DNA of 64,000 nucleotides, taken from assembly GCF_002216775.1 (NCBI RefSeq), contig NZ_CP022315.1, positions 1,612,001 through 1,676,000 on the forward strand, read 5' to 3'. This DNA comes from Virgibacillus phasianinus (GTDB lineage: Bacteria; Bacillota; Bacilli; Bacillales; Amphibacillaceae). Position numbers and translations under genes: made by a program. Each line of letters opens with the position of its first letter. Position 1 is the stretch's first letter. Positions 44,632-54,750 of this stretch are shown here, one piece after another. A model generated the notes under the pieces. That model had not been told where the DNA came from. It worked only from the letters and a program-made list of their open reading frames with translations, and did not search any database.

Positions 44632-46482
44632 CTACTTTTCTATCAAATTTAATGAACGTACGGAACTCTTTTTAGCGTTAATATATTCAACAAGCTCAAC
44701 TGTCATGTCGTAGCGCATAAACGGGGTAATCAAATAAATTCCATTGAATAAGTCCATTGCTGCGTCAAGCAATGATTTTGCGATGGCGATTCCCTCCCGG
44801 ACAGCCTCCGGGCGATTATCGGCAAATAAAGCGAGGCGTTCGCGTATTGTCTGGGATAATTTGATACCTGGTACTTCATTATGGAGAAACTCCGCATTTT
44901 GCGAACTTGTCAAAGGCATGATTCCTATATATATGGGAACGTTTAACTGTTTGGTTGCATGATAGACTTCAATCATCTGTTGCTCGGAAAATATCGGCTG
45001 AGTTAAGAAATAGTCAGCCCCGGCATGGATCTTTTTCTCCAGGCGGCGAACGGCTTTATCAAGATGATGAACATTTGGATTGAAGGCACCGGCAATGGAA
45101 AAATTAGTTTTCTCACCGAGCGACTTACCTGAATAGGAGATGCCTTCATTAAACTGTTTACATAGCTGAATTAAATCAAAGGAATTACAGTCGTAAACAG
45201 ACGTAGCTCCGGGGAAGTTGCCGACTTTTGTTGGGTCCCCGGTTATAGCCAGCACATCATGAATCCCTAATGCATGCAGTCCCATCAAATGCGATTGCAA
45301 GCCGATTAAATTGCGGTCACGGCAAGCGACATGTACGAGTGACCGTTGATTTAGCTGATTTTTAAGCATCGAGGCAATTGATAGGTTCGAAACTCTTGGG
45401 GTAGCAAGTGAATTATCCGCAAGTGTTAATGCGTCGATTCCTGCTTGTTCCAGCGCTTTTGCTCCTTTGAAAAATTCCTCTATGTTAAGCTTCTTTGGTG
45501 GATCAAGTTCAACAATGATGGAACGTCGGTCACGGGCGAGTTCATGAAGCCCGGATTGGTTCTCTTTCCTGGAGCCGGTCACACTGATGCTTGCCTCTCT
45601 TTTCTTGACAGTTTTCCTCGTTACCGGTTTCAGACCGGCTAATTTTTTGGCCATTGCTTCAATATGTCTTGGTGTCGTCCCGCAGCACCCGCCAATTAAT
45701 CGTACCCCTTCAGCTCGGAAGGAAAGTGCACTCTCTTCAAAATACTTAGGATCCGATTGATAGGTTAATTTGCCATCAACATACTCCGGCAGCCCAGCGT
45801 TTGGGTATGCGGATAAAAATGCGTTTTGTGGAATGTCGACTTGTTCCAGCGAACGAATCATGTGATATGGGCCAAGCCGGCAATTAAGCCCGACAACATC
45901 AGCTCCTATTGTTTCTAAATGAATTAGGGCATCCGCTAAGGGTGTCCCGTTTTGTAGTGTGCCGGGTTCATGCAGTGACACTTGTGCAATAAGCGGCAAA
46001 TCTGTTTCTTTTCGGGCAATCGCGAGCATGGTTGTCAATTCCTCTAAATCGTAATACGTTTCAAATAGTATTCCGTCCACGCCTTCCAGTAACAAGCAAT
46101 ACAATTGTTCGCGAAAGCTGCGTTTCAGTTCCTCAATTGTTTCTTCACCTTTCTTAATACCCCGGATCCCGCCGATTGTTCCTAAAACATAGGCGTTTTC
46201 CTGAGCTGCCTCTTTTGCGAGGCGTACGGCTTTCGAATTGATTTCCTTTACATGATCCTGTAAGCCGTATCCAGCCAGTTTCGGGTAATTGGCCCCGTAG
46301 GTATTCGTCTGGATAACAGTTGCGCCAGCATCGAGATAGGATTGATGAATGGCTAAAACTTGCTGTGGATGTGACAGGTTTAATTCTTCAAAGCAGCTGT
46401 TGATCCCGTTTGCATAAAGCAAGGTACCCATTGCACCGTCACCGATTAAAATCTTTTCATTCAAATCATCTAACAGTCCCAT
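44632..46482 (-). CDS. yitJ: Bifunctional homocysteine S-methyltransferase / 5,10-methylenetetrahydrofolate reductase (YitJ)
   Basis: 616 residues. The N-terminal half (about 1-290) is a Zn-dependent homocysteine methyltransferase: [13 protein letters not shown], a Cys in VGLNCRLGP and the Zn-binding pair in [12 protein letters not shown]. The C-terminal half (about 320-600) is a MetF-type reductase with [31 protein letters not shown] and [10 protein letters not shown]. It makes 5-methyl-THF and can methylate homocysteine. It follows metE and yezD on the same strand, with a terminator only 38 bases before its start, so its expression may depend on readthrough. B. subtilis yitJ has its own SAM riboswitch; none is seen directly here. 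Confidence 0.93.
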   Translation of the reverse strand: MGLLDDLNEKILIGDGAMGTLLYANGINSCFEELNLSHPQQVLAIHQSYLDAGATVIQTNTYGANYPKLAGYGLQDHVKEINSKAVRLAKEAAQENAYVLGTIGGIRGIKKGEETIEELKRSFREQLYCLLLEGVDGILFETYYDLEELTTMLAIARKETDLPLIAQVSLHEPGTLQNGTPLADALIHLETIGADVVGLNCRLGPYHMIRSLEQVDIPQNAFLSAYPNAGLPEYVDGKLTYQSDPKYFEESALSFRAEGVRLIGGCCGTTPRHIEAMAKKLAGLKPVTRKTVKKREASISVTGSRKENQSGLHELARDRRSIIVELDPPKKLNIEEFFKGAKALEQAGIDALTLADNSLATPRVSNLSIASMLKNQLNQRSLVHVACRDRNLIGLQSHLMGLHALGIHDVLAITGDPTKVGNFPGATSVYDCNSFDLIQLCKQFNEGISYSGKSLGEKTNFSIAGAFNPNVHHLDKAVRRLEKKIHAGADYFLTQPIFSEQQMIEVYHATKQLNVPIYIGIMPLTSSQNAEFLHNEVPGIKLSQTIRERLALFADNRPEAVREGIAIAKSLLDAAMDLFNGIYLITPFMRYDMTVELVEYINAKKSSVRSLNLIEK

Positions 46483-46520
46483 TTTATAAACTCACCTGCC
46501 AATTATTTTTAAAAATAAAA

Positions 46521-46555
46521 AGGCGACCTTAAACATGAGATGTTTAAAGCCGCCT
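46521..46555 (-). terminator. Internal terminator between yezD and yitJ
   Basis: Sixteen-base arms (46521-46536 and 46540-46555) with one mismatch and wobble, a 3-base loop and a U-rich minus-strand tail. Its position inside a same-strand gene run suggests partial termination that lowers yitJ relative to metE. Confidence 0.8.
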
Positions 46556-46567
46556 CTAGTTTTCTAG

Positions 46568-46714
46568 TCAGCGAATTCTTACCTTTTCGTTTTTCTCAAG
46601 TTGGATGACTTTTCCATCCTGAACAATCAGTGTGATTGATCCATACTCCATGGTTGACAACATATCGTTTATCTTAGAGGTAATTGAATTTTCTTGTTGA
46701 TCTTTTTTCGTCAA
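46568..46714 (-). CDS. yezD: YezD-family small protein (DUF2292)
   Basis: 48 residues. A TTG start at 46714 is preceded by GAGGAGGAA on the minus strand. The sequence has an acidic, Gln-rich N-terminus (MTKKDQQENS) and the family core YGSITLIVQDGKVIQLEKNE, a short beta-hairpin. The function of YezD is unknown; the family is often found next to sulfur-assimilation and methionine genes, as here between metE and yitJ. It is too short for usual ORF cut-offs. Confidence 0.82.
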   Translation of the reverse strand: MTKKDQQENSITSKINDMLSTMEYGSITLIVQDGKVIQLEKNEKVRIR

Positions 46715-46770
46715 TTCGATTCCTCCTCATCGAATCTAATCATATGTCTGTAAGCTTTCTTTATTCCTAT

Positions 46771-49065
46771 TTATTTTTTTACGGCAAGCTGTTCGCGAAC
46801 CTCGCGGGCTGCGTTCACCATTACCTCCAGCGCGGGAATTGCTTCTTCTTCTGTTCTCGTCTTCAATCCACAGTCCGGGTTAATCCAAAATAATTTGGGG
46901 TCAAGTACCTGCAGGGCACGGTTAATTGTAGTGATTACCTCTGTCTTTTCAGGGATTCGTGGGCTATGAATGTCGTAAACGCCAAGCCCAATCCCTTTGT
47001 CATAGACTTTGTTTTCAAACGTTGCGATCAGTTCACCATGGCTAAGTGCCGCTTCGATTGCGATGACATCGGCGTCAAGATCGTTGATGGCATCGATAAT
47101 ATCCTGGAATTCCGAATAGCACATATGCGTGTGAATCTGTGTTTCATCTTGAACAGAAGCGGTTGCAAGTTTAAACGCATATACCGCTGTACTCAAGTAG
47201 TCGTCCCATTTCGACCGTTTTAACGGTAGGCCTTCACGTAATGCCGGTTCGTCAACCTGGATCATTTGTATATTGTTTTCTTCAAGTGTTTCTACTTCCT
47301 CACGAAGCGCCAATGCAATTTGATACAGTACGTCCTGCTTTTTAATATGATCACTAACAAATGACCAGTTCAAAATGGTAACGGGGCCGGTAAGCATGCC
47401 TTTGACGGGTTTATTTGTGAGTGATTGCGCAAAGACGCTTTCCTTTACCGTCATGGGTTCAAGAAAATGGACATCACCGTATACAAGAGGCGGTTTCACG
47501 CAACGAGAACCATAAGACTGCACCCATGCATTTTTTGTTGTCGCAAAGCCACCAAGCTTTTCGCCAAAGTATTCGACCATATCATTTCGTTCAAATTCAC
47601 CATGAATCAGAACATCTAACCCAATTTGTTCTTGAATATCTATCCATTTGACTATTTGATTCTTCACATAGCCTTCATACTGTTCTTCGTTCCATTCGCC
47701 CTTGCGCCAGCTTTGACGGGCTTTACGAACCTCACTTGTTTGTGGGAGGCTGCCAATGGACGTTGACGGAAGCACAGGCAAATTGAAGCGCTTTTCCTGT
47801 AACTTTTGCCTATCCTTAAAAGGGGATTGACGGTCAGCGCGGTATTCCTGCAGGTTGTTAACAGCATTTTGAACGCTCGCAACGTTTCGGCTGGATGATT
47901 GATTCAGTTTATCAATCTTTGCTGCACTATCATTTATTTCCTTTACAACGGCTTTATCTCCCAAGTTAAGCCACTTTGTCAGCACCTGCACCTCAAGCAG
48001 CTTTTCATCCGCAAAAGCCAGCCCGTCTTTTAGAAGTGGATCCAGTGCTGTTTCACTTTTTACTGTGACAGGCACATGTAACAGGCTTGTGGAAGGCTGG
48101 ACGATTAATCGCTCAGCGGGTACAGACTCTTTTATTTTCGCAAGCAAGGCTGTTTTATCTTTAAGATTTGCTCGCCAAACGTTACGTCCGTCAATCACAC
48201 CAGCAGCAAGCACTTTGTCGTCGGGAAAGCCGAATCTTCTAAGTGAAGCGAGATTTTCCCCTTCATCCAGTACAAAATCAAGGCCGATTCCCTGAACAGG
48301 CAGGTCGATGATTTCCTCGTAATACCCGACGCTCTCGAAGTACGTTTGTAATAATAAGTTTAGGTTCGGAGCAGCGATGTTAAGCCTTTGATAGACACGC
48401 TCAAACCTTTGTAGATCGTCAGGAAGGATGGAGGTGGCAAGAATTGGTTCATCGATTTGCACCCACTCAGCACCTTCTTGTTCAAGCTCCTGCAGGATTG
48501 TTTCGTATAATGGCAGGAATTGATCAAGCAATTTGTCAAACTGCTCTTCTTCATAACCTTTTGCCAGCTTTAAAAATGTAATTGGCCCGAGAAACACTGG
48601 TTTGCCGTTGATTCCAAGTTTTTCTTTTGCTTCCCGGTAGTAGGTAAGCGGGCGGTTATGTGTTAGTTTAGGCGTAGCATTTTGCAATTCAGGTACGATG
48701 TAATGATAGTTTGTATTGAACCACTTCGTCATTGAGGATGCGACAGCGCCCTTACTTCCCCGGGCAATCGCAAAATAATCCTGTAGCGAAACCTCGCCGT
48801 TTGCTTTCTTGAAACGTTCAGGGATAATGCCAAACATGACCGATGTATCCAGCACATGATCATAAAGTGAAAAATCTCCTACTGGGATCAGCTCAATACC
48901 GTGTTCCTTTTGCTTTTGCAGCAGGCCTAAACGCAATTGTTCGATCTCTTTAAGGAAACTTTCCTCACTTTGTTTACCAGACCAAAACCTTTCCAGAGCT
49001 CTTTTCCATTCTCTGTTTCCTCCAATTCTTGGATACCCTAAATTTGAACTGATTGCTTTACTCAT
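46771..49065 (-). CDS. metE: Cobalamin-independent methionine synthase MetE
   Basis: 764 residues, full length. The N-terminal domain starts [19 protein letters not shown] and the C-terminal catalytic domain has [20 protein letters not shown] (near 430), the Zn ligands His and Cys of HTHMCYSEF (near 645), and Cys of NPDCGLKTR (near 735). It transfers a methyl group from 5-methyl-THF polyglutamate to homocysteine. It is the first gene behind a SAM riboswitch and should be made only when SAM is low. Confidence 0.97.
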   Translation of the reverse strand: MSKAISSNLGYPRIGGNREWKRALERFWSGKQSEESFLKEIEQLRLGLLQKQKEHGIELIPVGDFSLYDHVLDTSVMFGIIPERFKKANGEVSLQDYFAIARGSKGAVASSMTKWFNTNYHYIVPELQNATPKLTHNRPLTYYREAKEKLGINGKPVFLGPITFLKLAKGYEEEQFDKLLDQFLPLYETILQELEQEGAEWVQIDEPILATSILPDDLQRFERVYQRLNIAAPNLNLLLQTYFESVGYYEEIIDLPVQGIGLDFVLDEGENLASLRRFGFPDDKVLAAGVIDGRNVWRANLKDKTALLAKIKESVPAERLIVQPSTSLLHVPVTVKSETALDPLLKDGLAFADEKLLEVQVLTKWLNLGDKAVVKEINDSAAKIDKLNQSSSRNVASVQNAVNNLQEYRADRQSPFKDRQKLQEKRFNLPVLPSTSIGSLPQTSEVRKARQSWRKGEWNEEQYEGYVKNQIVKWIDIQEQIGLDVLIHGEFERNDMVEYFGEKLGGFATTKNAWVQSYGSRCVKPPLVYGDVHFLEPMTVKESVFAQSLTNKPVKGMLTGPVTILNWSFVSDHIKKQDVLYQIALALREEVETLEENNIQMIQVDEPALREGLPLKRSKWDDYLSTAVYAFKLATASVQDETQIHTHMCYSEFQDIIDAINDLDADVIAIEAALSHGELIATFENKVYDKGIGLGVYDIHSPRIPEKTEVITTINRALQVLDPKLFWINPDCGLKTRTEEEAIPALEVMVNAAREVREQLAVKK

Positions 49066-49144
49066 TTACCATTCCTCCACTTCCAATATTCATTTTTTAT
49101 CCTAAATAGTTGCCAAATGACAATGTATAGGCGAATGCAAAAAA

Positions 49145-49293
49145 CAGACCTCTCTTTAACGTGAAAGAGAGGTCTGCAAATAACCGATTGTTATCTTTCA
49201 AAGTGATTGCACTTTGCAGGAATTAGCACCTTGCATCATATTGTGCAGGTTGCTGGGCGTCTCAGGGCCAGTCCCTCAGCCTCTCTTGATAAG
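49145..49293 (-). ncRNA. SAM-I (S-box) riboswitch with terminator, metE leader
   Basis: Read on the minus strand: P1 start CTTATC with AAGAGAGG, then GAGGGACTGGCCC, CCCAGCAACC and the closing GATAA (P1 3' side at 49191-49195; aptamer about 49191-49293). The terminator stem is 49145-49157 with 49164-49176. SAM binding should favour the terminator and switch off metE-yezD-yitJ. Confidence 0.93.
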
Positions 49294-49348
49294 AGTCCTA
49301 TGTAATTTTAAAAATTTCCAATTATTCCAATTTGTAGCTATAAGGAAG

Positions 49349-49377
49349 AGTCTAGCAAGCTAAATTCAATAAGTCAA
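49349..49377 (-). promoter_or_regulatory. Sigma-A promoter of the metE leader
   Basis: On the minus strand TTGACT (49372-49377), 17 bases, TAGACT (49349-49354), about 55 bases before the aptamer. Confidence 0.7.
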
Positions 49378-49548
49378 TCCTTTTTTGCAACTTATTTTTG
49401 CCTTCATTATATGCAAAAAAAATGAGTCTGAGGATGCGGTCTATGGGGCTGAGAAAACGATCCTGTTCATGAAAAAAATGATCAAGATCACATGTAAGAT
49501 AAAAAGTGGGTGAAATTTCCTATTCTTTCATTTTTCTCAAATTAGTTG

Positions 49549-49577
49549 TTGACTTTCAAAATGTTAAAGCATAAAAT
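49549..49577 (+). promoter_or_regulatory. Sigma-A promoter of the cysH operon
   Basis: TTGACT (49549-49554), 17 bases, TAAAAT (49572-49577), about 30 bases before the S-box aptamer. Confidence 0.75.
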
Positions 49578-49606
49578 TACAATCAATAAATTTTCGCAAT
49601 ATTTTT

Positions 49607-49764
49607 CTTATCAAGAGAGGTGGAGGGAAAGGCCCTTTGAAACCTCGGCAACAGGTTTAGATAAACACTGTGCCAATTCCTACAGGCTGAATGTCTGGAA
49701 GATAAGAAGAGCAAAGCAGCTAATTTAGTGTACTCTCTTCTTACTGACAAGAAGGGGGTTTTTT
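49607..49764 (+). ncRNA. SAM-I (S-box) riboswitch with terminator, cysH operon leader
   Basis: Aptamer 49607-49706: CTTATCAAGAGAGG, TGGAGGGAAAGGCCC, GAAACCTCGGCAACAGG and closing GATAAG. The expression platform has a terminator (49733-49742 with 49749-49758, then six T). The antiterminator strand AAGAAGAG (49704-49711) overlaps the 3' side of P1 and can pair with 49735-49742. SAM should therefore end transcription before cysH. Confidence 0.93.
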
Positions 49765-49845
49765 AATGCATATAGCAGGATATCCATGATGTTCAGTCCC
49801 GTCGTCACTTGTATGATTAACCCATATTTTTTGGAGGGATGATGT

Positions 49846-50580
49846 ATGACGAATGATTCGGTTACCTATAGTGACTTCACTGGTGACCCTTTTAAAAAAT
49901 GGAGTCCAAGAGATGCTACAAAAGGTGCATCTAGCGTTTTGGAATGGGCTTATGAATCGTACGGAAACTCGATCGTTTACGCTTGCAGTTTTGGTGCGGA
50001 AGGTATTGTCTTAATTGATTTAATTTCCAAGGTGAAAAGCGATGCGGAGATTGTTTTTCTCGACACAGAGATCCACTTTCAAGAAACGTATGATCTGATT
50101 GATAAGGTAAAGGAAAGGTATCCGGCACTAAATATTCATTTAAAAAAACCGAAATTGACCTTAGATGAACAGGCGGCTAAACACGGTTCGGCGCTTTGGA
50201 ACCGTCAGCCCGATCAATGTTGTTACATTCGAAAAATCAAGCCACTTGAGGAGGCGTTGAGTGGTGCTTCGGCCTGGATCTCTGGTTTGCGACGAGAACA
50301 ATCGCTAAACCGGAAAAATACTGACTTTGTTAATAAAGATGAGCGTTTTAAGTCTATCAAGGTGTGCCCATTGATCCACTGGACGTGGGATAATGTTTGG
50401 TCTTATATCCGACTAAACAACTTGGCTTACAATGAATTGCATGATCAGGGTTATCCAAGTATTGGCTGTGTCCCATGTACGTTTCCGGCGAATGACTCTA
50501 CTGATTCCCGGGCCGGCAGGTGGGTAGGGTTTAATAAAACAGAGTGTGGTCTCCATGCTCATGGAAAAGGTTCTAGTTAA
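49846..50580 (+). CDS. cysH: CysH, (phospho)adenylylsulfate reductase
   Basis: 244 residues. The PP-loop-type nucleotide fold shows [15 protein letters not shown] near residue 45 and SGLRREQS near 145. The Cys pair of DQCCYIRK (near 125) and the CVPC of IGCVPCTFP (near 207) form the iron-sulfur motif of APS-type reductases, and the C-terminal TECGLH holds the catalytic Cys. Such B. subtilis-type enzymes reduce APS and also PAPS to sulfite with thioredoxin. First gene of the operon behind the riboswitch. Confidence 0.93.
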   Translation: MTNDSVTYSDFTGDPFKKWSPRDATKGASSVLEWAYESYGNSIVYACSFGAEGIVLIDLISKVKSDAEIVFLDTEIHFQETYDLIDKVKERYPALNIHLKKPKLTLDEQAAKHGSALWNRQPDQCCYIRKIKPLEEALSGASAWISGLRREQSLNRKNTDFVNKDERFKSIKVCPLIHWTWDNVWSYIRLNNLAYNELHDQGYPSIGCVPCTFPANDSTDSRAGRWVGFNKTECGLHAHGKGSS

Positions 50581-51681
50581 ATGACATGGACGATTATGGC
50601 ATTTCTAGTCGCCTATTTCTTCGCTTTTAACATTGGGGCGAGTGGCTCTGCAGCTGCGATGAGTGTCCCGTACGGTTCCGGAGCAGTTAAACGGAGATCA
50701 ACAGCGCTAATGCTTTGTGCTGGTGGTATTTTAGCAGGGGCGGTGATAGGCAGTGGGGAAGTGGTTGAAACACTTAGTAAATCGCTTGTTCCACCTGCAG
50801 TTCTCACTACCCAGGTTGTTGTAATTATCCTAATGGCTGCTGCAGGAACCCTGTTTATAACGAACCTTTTGGGGATTCCGTTGTCAACGAGCGAGGTAAC
50901 AGTTGGCGCTATCGTAGGGGCGGGCCTATCCTTGCAAATGCTTAATTTGCAGACCTTATCCGTCATTATTGCATTTTGGTTTGCCGTACCAGTTGTTGCC
51001 TGTTTATGTACCTACCTATTCAGCAAAGGAGGTGATTTTCTTACAAAGAAGAGAAATAAGCCACTGAGCCCGAAACTGACTAAAATTGCTGCTCCCATTT
51101 TAATTGCAGCGGGGTGCTTAGAGGCCTTTGCAGCTGGGATGAACAATGTTGGTAATGCCGTTGGTCCACTTGTTGGGGCGGGAATTGTCTCCGCACATTC
51201 TGGTGTAGTGACTGGTGGGATCTGTATGGCCCTTGGCGTTATTTTTCTAGGAGGAAAGATCATCGAAACTGGTGGCAAACGTATTGCTAAACTATCAATC
51301 TGGCAGGGGATAACCGTTTCCTGTGTTTCTGGTTTACTTGTAACATTTGCCTCGATAGTGGGTGTTCCGGTTCCAATTACCCAGGTTACCACCTCAGCAA
51401 TTGTGGGGAGCGGTGCGGCGAAACAGGGGGCAAAGGTGTGGCGCCAACCTTTAATTCGTACGATAGTCAGCATTTGGGTAATCTCGCCCCTGCTTTCTAT
51501 GGTTGTCTCCTATTGTCTAGTTGAGATAGTTGTTCGTTCAAACTTTTATACGGTCAGTATTATTGCTGGTGCAATTTTTGCTACCTTGGGCATTGCCGGT
51601 TTAGCTTCATCTATTTCCAAAACCGGTCTTGTGAAAAACAGTCAGCGTAAGCTATTACCAAAAAAAATAAGGAGGACTTAA
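50581..51681 (+). CDS. cysP: Sulfate permease CysP (Pit family)
   Basis: 366 residues, about ten helices. The two inverted repeats typical of phosphate/sulfate (Pit-type) permeases are seen as FAFNIGASGSAAAMSVPYGSGAVKRR near residue 14 and AFAAGMNNVGNAVGPLVGAGIV near 180. It follows cysH with no gap and precedes sat, the B. subtilis cysP position, so sulfate is the likely substrate. Confidence 0.92.
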   Translation: MTWTIMAFLVAYFFAFNIGASGSAAAMSVPYGSGAVKRRSTALMLCAGGILAGAVIGSGEVVETLSKSLVPPAVLTTQVVVIILMAAAGTLFITNLLGIPLSTSEVTVGAIVGAGLSLQMLNLQTLSVIIAFWFAVPVVACLCTYLFSKGGDFLTKKRNKPLSPKLTKIAAPILIAAGCLEAFAAGMNNVGNAVGPLVGAGIVSAHSGVVTGGICMALGVIFLGGKIIETGGKRIAKLSIWQGITVSCVSGLLVTFASIVGVPVPITQVTTSAIVGSGAAKQGAKVWRQPLIRTIVSIWVISPLLSMVVSYCLVEIVVRSNFYTVSIIAGAIFATLGIAGLASSISKTGLVKNSQRKLLPKKIRRT

Positions 51682-51684
51682 AAT

Positions 51685-52836
51685 ATGACATTAATCGAAC
51701 CACATGGAGGGGAACTCGTCAATCAAATCATTGAAAAAGAGGATTTGCCGGTTCATTCGGCAACGATTGAGTTAGATAACATGGCACTAAGTGATTTGGA
51801 ATTAATTGCGATCGGTGCCTATAGTCCACTTAAAGGTTTCTTAAATCAAGCGGATTACCTTTCCGTTGTCGAAACGCTGCGGTTAGCCGATGGAACTCCG
51901 TGGAGTATTCCAATCACATTACCAGTCAGCGAACAGAAAGCACGAACACTGAATATTGGTGATCATGCAGCGTTAGTGAAAGATGACATTACATATGGGG
52001 TCATCAAAATTGAAGAGGTTTTTCAACCGGATAAAGAAAAAGAGGCCGAGAACGTTTATTTGACTACCGAAACAGAACACCCAGGGGTTAAAAAACTTTT
52101 TAGTCGCCCTGATCATTATGTTGCCGGGGAAATCAAGCTGATCGAACGTCCAAGTCGTGCCCACGAGGAAAAATTCTATCTTGACCCACTGCAAACAAGA
52201 GAATTGTTTCATTCGTTAGGCTGGAAAAAGGTTGTTGGTTTTCAAACACGCAACCCCGTCCATCGAGCGCATGAACACATACAAAAATCGGCACTTGAAA
52301 TTGTTGATGGTCTGTTTCTAAATCCCCTTGTCGGCGAAACCAAAAGTGATGATATTCCGAGTGATGTGCGGATGCAAAGCTATCAGGTTTTATTGAAACA
52401 TTATTATCCTGCTAACCGTGTTGTGCTAGCCGTTTTTAACGCTGCAATGCGCTATGCGGGGCCAAGAGAAGCAATCTTCCACGCGCTTGTCCGTAAAAAC
52501 TTTGGCTGCACGCATTTCATTGTCGGACGTGACCATGCTGGTGTTGGTAATTATTATGGCACGTATGATTCCCAGAAAATATTCAGCCATTATGATGAAG
52601 GGGACCTTGGCATAACACCATTGTTCTTTGAGCACAGCTTTTACTGCTTATCCTGTAAGGCGATGGTTTCCCATAAGACCTGCCCACATGAAAGTGATCA
52701 GCATGTCATTTTATCTGGAACAAAAGTGCGTGAGCTGCTGCGAAGTGGTGAAAAGCCACCGGAAACATTTAGTCGTCCGGAGGTGGCTGAAACGCTCATT
52801 GCAGGGCTAAGAAAAACGGAGGAGCAGGTACGATGA
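51685..52836 (+). CDS. sat: Sulfate adenylyltransferase (ATP sulfurylase)
   Basis: 383 residues, the homomeric Sat type. The active-site [14 protein letters not shown] near 190 contains the conserved NPVHR and Hxx[19 protein letters not shown] near 280, the Zn-binding-like Cys and His in [15 protein letters not shown], and [17 protein letters not shown] near 345 fit the family. It makes APS from ATP and sulfate for CysH and CysC. Confidence 0.96.
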   Translation: MTLIEPHGGELVNQIIEKEDLPVHSATIELDNMALSDLELIAIGAYSPLKGFLNQADYLSVVETLRLADGTPWSIPITLPVSEQKARTLNIGDHAALVKDDITYGVIKIEEVFQPDKEKEAENVYLTTETEHPGVKKLFSRPDHYVAGEIKLIERPSRAHEEKFYLDPLQTRELFHSLGWKKVVGFQTRNPVHRAHEHIQKSALEIVDGLFLNPLVGETKSDDIPSDVRMQSYQVLLKHYYPANRVVLAVFNAAMRYAGPREAIFHALVRKNFGCTHFIVGRDHAGVGNYYGTYDSQKIFSHYDEGDLGITPLFFEHSFYCLSCKAMVSHKTCPHESDQHVILSGTKVRELLRSGEKPPETFSRPEVAETLIAGLRKTEEQVR

Positions 52837-52872
52837 GTATAAAAAATGTGTGTCGATGTGAGGTGGAAGTCA

Positions 52873-54717
52873 TTGCAGTTACAAGTAAATAATAGTCCGT
52901 TTAGTCAAGAACAAGCAGAGTTACTTAATCGCCTTTTGCCAACGATAACCGAGGCGCAGCAAATATGGCTGAGCGGGTATCTGGCCGCTCCAAAGCAAGA
53001 GACGGTTGATCCTGCTTTGCAAAACACCCCGGGAACGGAAGTGTCATCACAAAATGATGGGCAGACTGCCACCCGGGAAGTGACGGTACTCTTTGGATCT
53101 GAGACTGGCAATGGACAAATGCTTGCCGAAGGGTTGTCTGAGAAGTTAGTAGCCCAAGGGTTAAAAGTGGCAACATCCGCGATGGATGATTTCAAGCCCA
53201 AGGGATTAAAGAAGGTCGAGGACTTGCTGATTGTGACAGCGACCCATGGGGAAGGAGATCCGCCGGATAATGCACTGTCCTTTAATGAATTCCTTAACAG
53301 TAGAAAAGCACCAAAATTAGATGGGCTGCGGTTTTCGGTACTGTCCTTGGGCGACCAGTCCTACGAGTTTTTCTGTCAGACTGGCAAGGACCTCGACAAG
53401 CGGCTGGAGGAACTGGGCGGTGAGCGACTTTATCCAAGGGTTGATTGTGACCTGGACTTCGATGAACCTGCTGCCGAATGGATGGAGGGAGTCTTGGAAA
53501 GCTTGCGTGAGACGCAGAAGACTGGTTCTGCTGATGAGGAAACACCCCTGACAGAACTGCTGGAGGCGGGGGCAGGAATTAAGCAGTCGGCCTATTCTCG
53601 GACAAATCCATTTAAAGCTGAGATTCTGGATAACTGGAAACTTAATGGGCGGGGGTCAAACAAAGAAACCCGGCATCTTGAATTATCCCTTGAAGGATCG
53701 AATCTCGAATTTGAACCTGGTGACAGTCTTGGGGTCTTCCCCGAAAATAATCCTGAATTGGTGGAACAAATCATCGATGTAATGAACTGGAATCCTGAAG
53801 AAATTGTACCAGCCAGTAAAAAGGGGGATTCTAAAACATTACGTGATGCCCTGCATTATCATTTTGAGATTACGATCCTGACGAAGCCATTGCTTAAGCA
53901 AGCGGCACTGCTATTTGAAAACGAGGCGTTAATTGAGCTTCTGGAGCCAGAACGGGATGATGAATTAAAGGCTTACCTGGATGGGCGCGATGTGCTTGAT
54001 TTAATTCAGGATTACCCGCCTCAGGAGGTTAGCGCGAGTGAATTTGTTCAAATTTTACGCAAAATACCCGCTCGGCTTTACTCAATTTCAAGCAGTTTTA
54101 AAGCGAATCCGGATGAGGTTCACCTTACGATTGGTACTGTTAGATATGAAGCACATGGGCGCGACCGGACCGGTGTCTTCTCTGGACAGTGTGCGGAACG
54201 AACGGAGCCCGGGGAAATGTTACCAATTTACATTCACCGCAACCCCAATTTTAAATTTCCCGCCGATCAACAAGCACCAGTGATCATGATTGGACCAGGT
54301 ACGGGCGTTGCTCCGTTTCGATCCTTTTTGGAAGAACGGGAGGAGCTTGGTGCTGAAGGGAAAACATGGCTATTTTTCGGAGAGCAGCACTTTGCTTCCG
54401 ACTTTCTTTATCAGGTTGAATGGCAGAACTGGCTTAAGGAAGGTGTGCTTTCCAAGCTGGATGTTGCTTTTTCCCGAGATACTGCTGAAAAAGTGTATGT
54501 ACAGCACCGGATGCTTGAGAAGAGCCGTGAGTTCTATCAATGGCTAGAAAAAGGGGCCAGTGTCTACGTGTGCGGAGACGAGCAAAGTATGGCAAATGAT
54601 GTGCATAATACGCTCACAACGATTATTGAACAAGAAGGTGCAATGACGAAGGAGGAAGCGGAAGTCTATCTGACAGAAATGCGTCATCAGAAACGTTATC
54701 AACGAGATGTATATTAG
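52873..54717 (+). CDS. cysJ: NADPH-sulfite reductase flavoprotein subunit CysJ
   Basis: 614 residues from a TTG start at 52873: the protein then begins MQLQVNNSPFSQEQAELLN, which matches the B. subtilis CysJ start as I know it, and AGGTGG lies 6 bases before. An ATG at 52846 would be out of place. Domains are an FMN flavodoxin (VLFGSETGNGQMLAE near 85, TATHGEGDPPDN), an FAD domain (RLYSISSSFKANPDE near 400) and an NADPH domain (MIGPGTGVAPFRSFLEER near 470, YVCGDEQSMANDVH). It feeds electrons to CysI. Confidence 0.95.
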   Translation: MQLQVNNSPFSQEQAELLNRLLPTITEAQQIWLSGYLAAPKQETVDPALQNTPGTEVSSQNDGQTATREVTVLFGSETGNGQMLAEGLSEKLVAQGLKVATSAMDDFKPKGLKKVEDLLIVTATHGEGDPPDNALSFNEFLNSRKAPKLDGLRFSVLSLGDQSYEFFCQTGKDLDKRLEELGGERLYPRVDCDLDFDEPAAEWMEGVLESLRETQKTGSADEETPLTELLEAGAGIKQSAYSRTNPFKAEILDNWKLNGRGSNKETRHLELSLEGSNLEFEPGDSLGVFPENNPELVEQIIDVMNWNPEEIVPASKKGDSKTLRDALHYHFEITILTKPLLKQAALLFENEALIELLEPERDDELKAYLDGRDVLDLIQDYPPQEVSASEFVQILRKIPARLYSISSSFKANPDEVHLTIGTVRYEAHGRDRTGVFSGQCAERTEPGEMLPIYIHRNPNFKFPADQQAPVIMIGPGTGVAPFRSFLEEREELGAEGKTWLFFGEQHFASDFLYQVEWQNWLKEGVLSKLDVAFSRDTAEKVYVQHRMLEKSREFYQWLEKGASVYVCGDEQSMANDVHNTLTTIIEQEGAMTKEEAEVYLTEMRHQKRYQRDVY

Positions 54718-54750
54718 TTGACTTGAAGTGAAATGGAAAGGAGTTTAAAA

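Noticed and set aside
49546-49728. 60-residue ORF upstream of cysH
   Set aside because: It lies inside the promoter and SAM riboswitch aptamer, and the RNA structure explains the sequence.
50613-51473. Minus-strand ORFs of 117 and 153 residues in cysP
   Set aside because: Shadow frames of a well-conserved sulfate permease, with low-complexity Pro/Thr/Ala composition.
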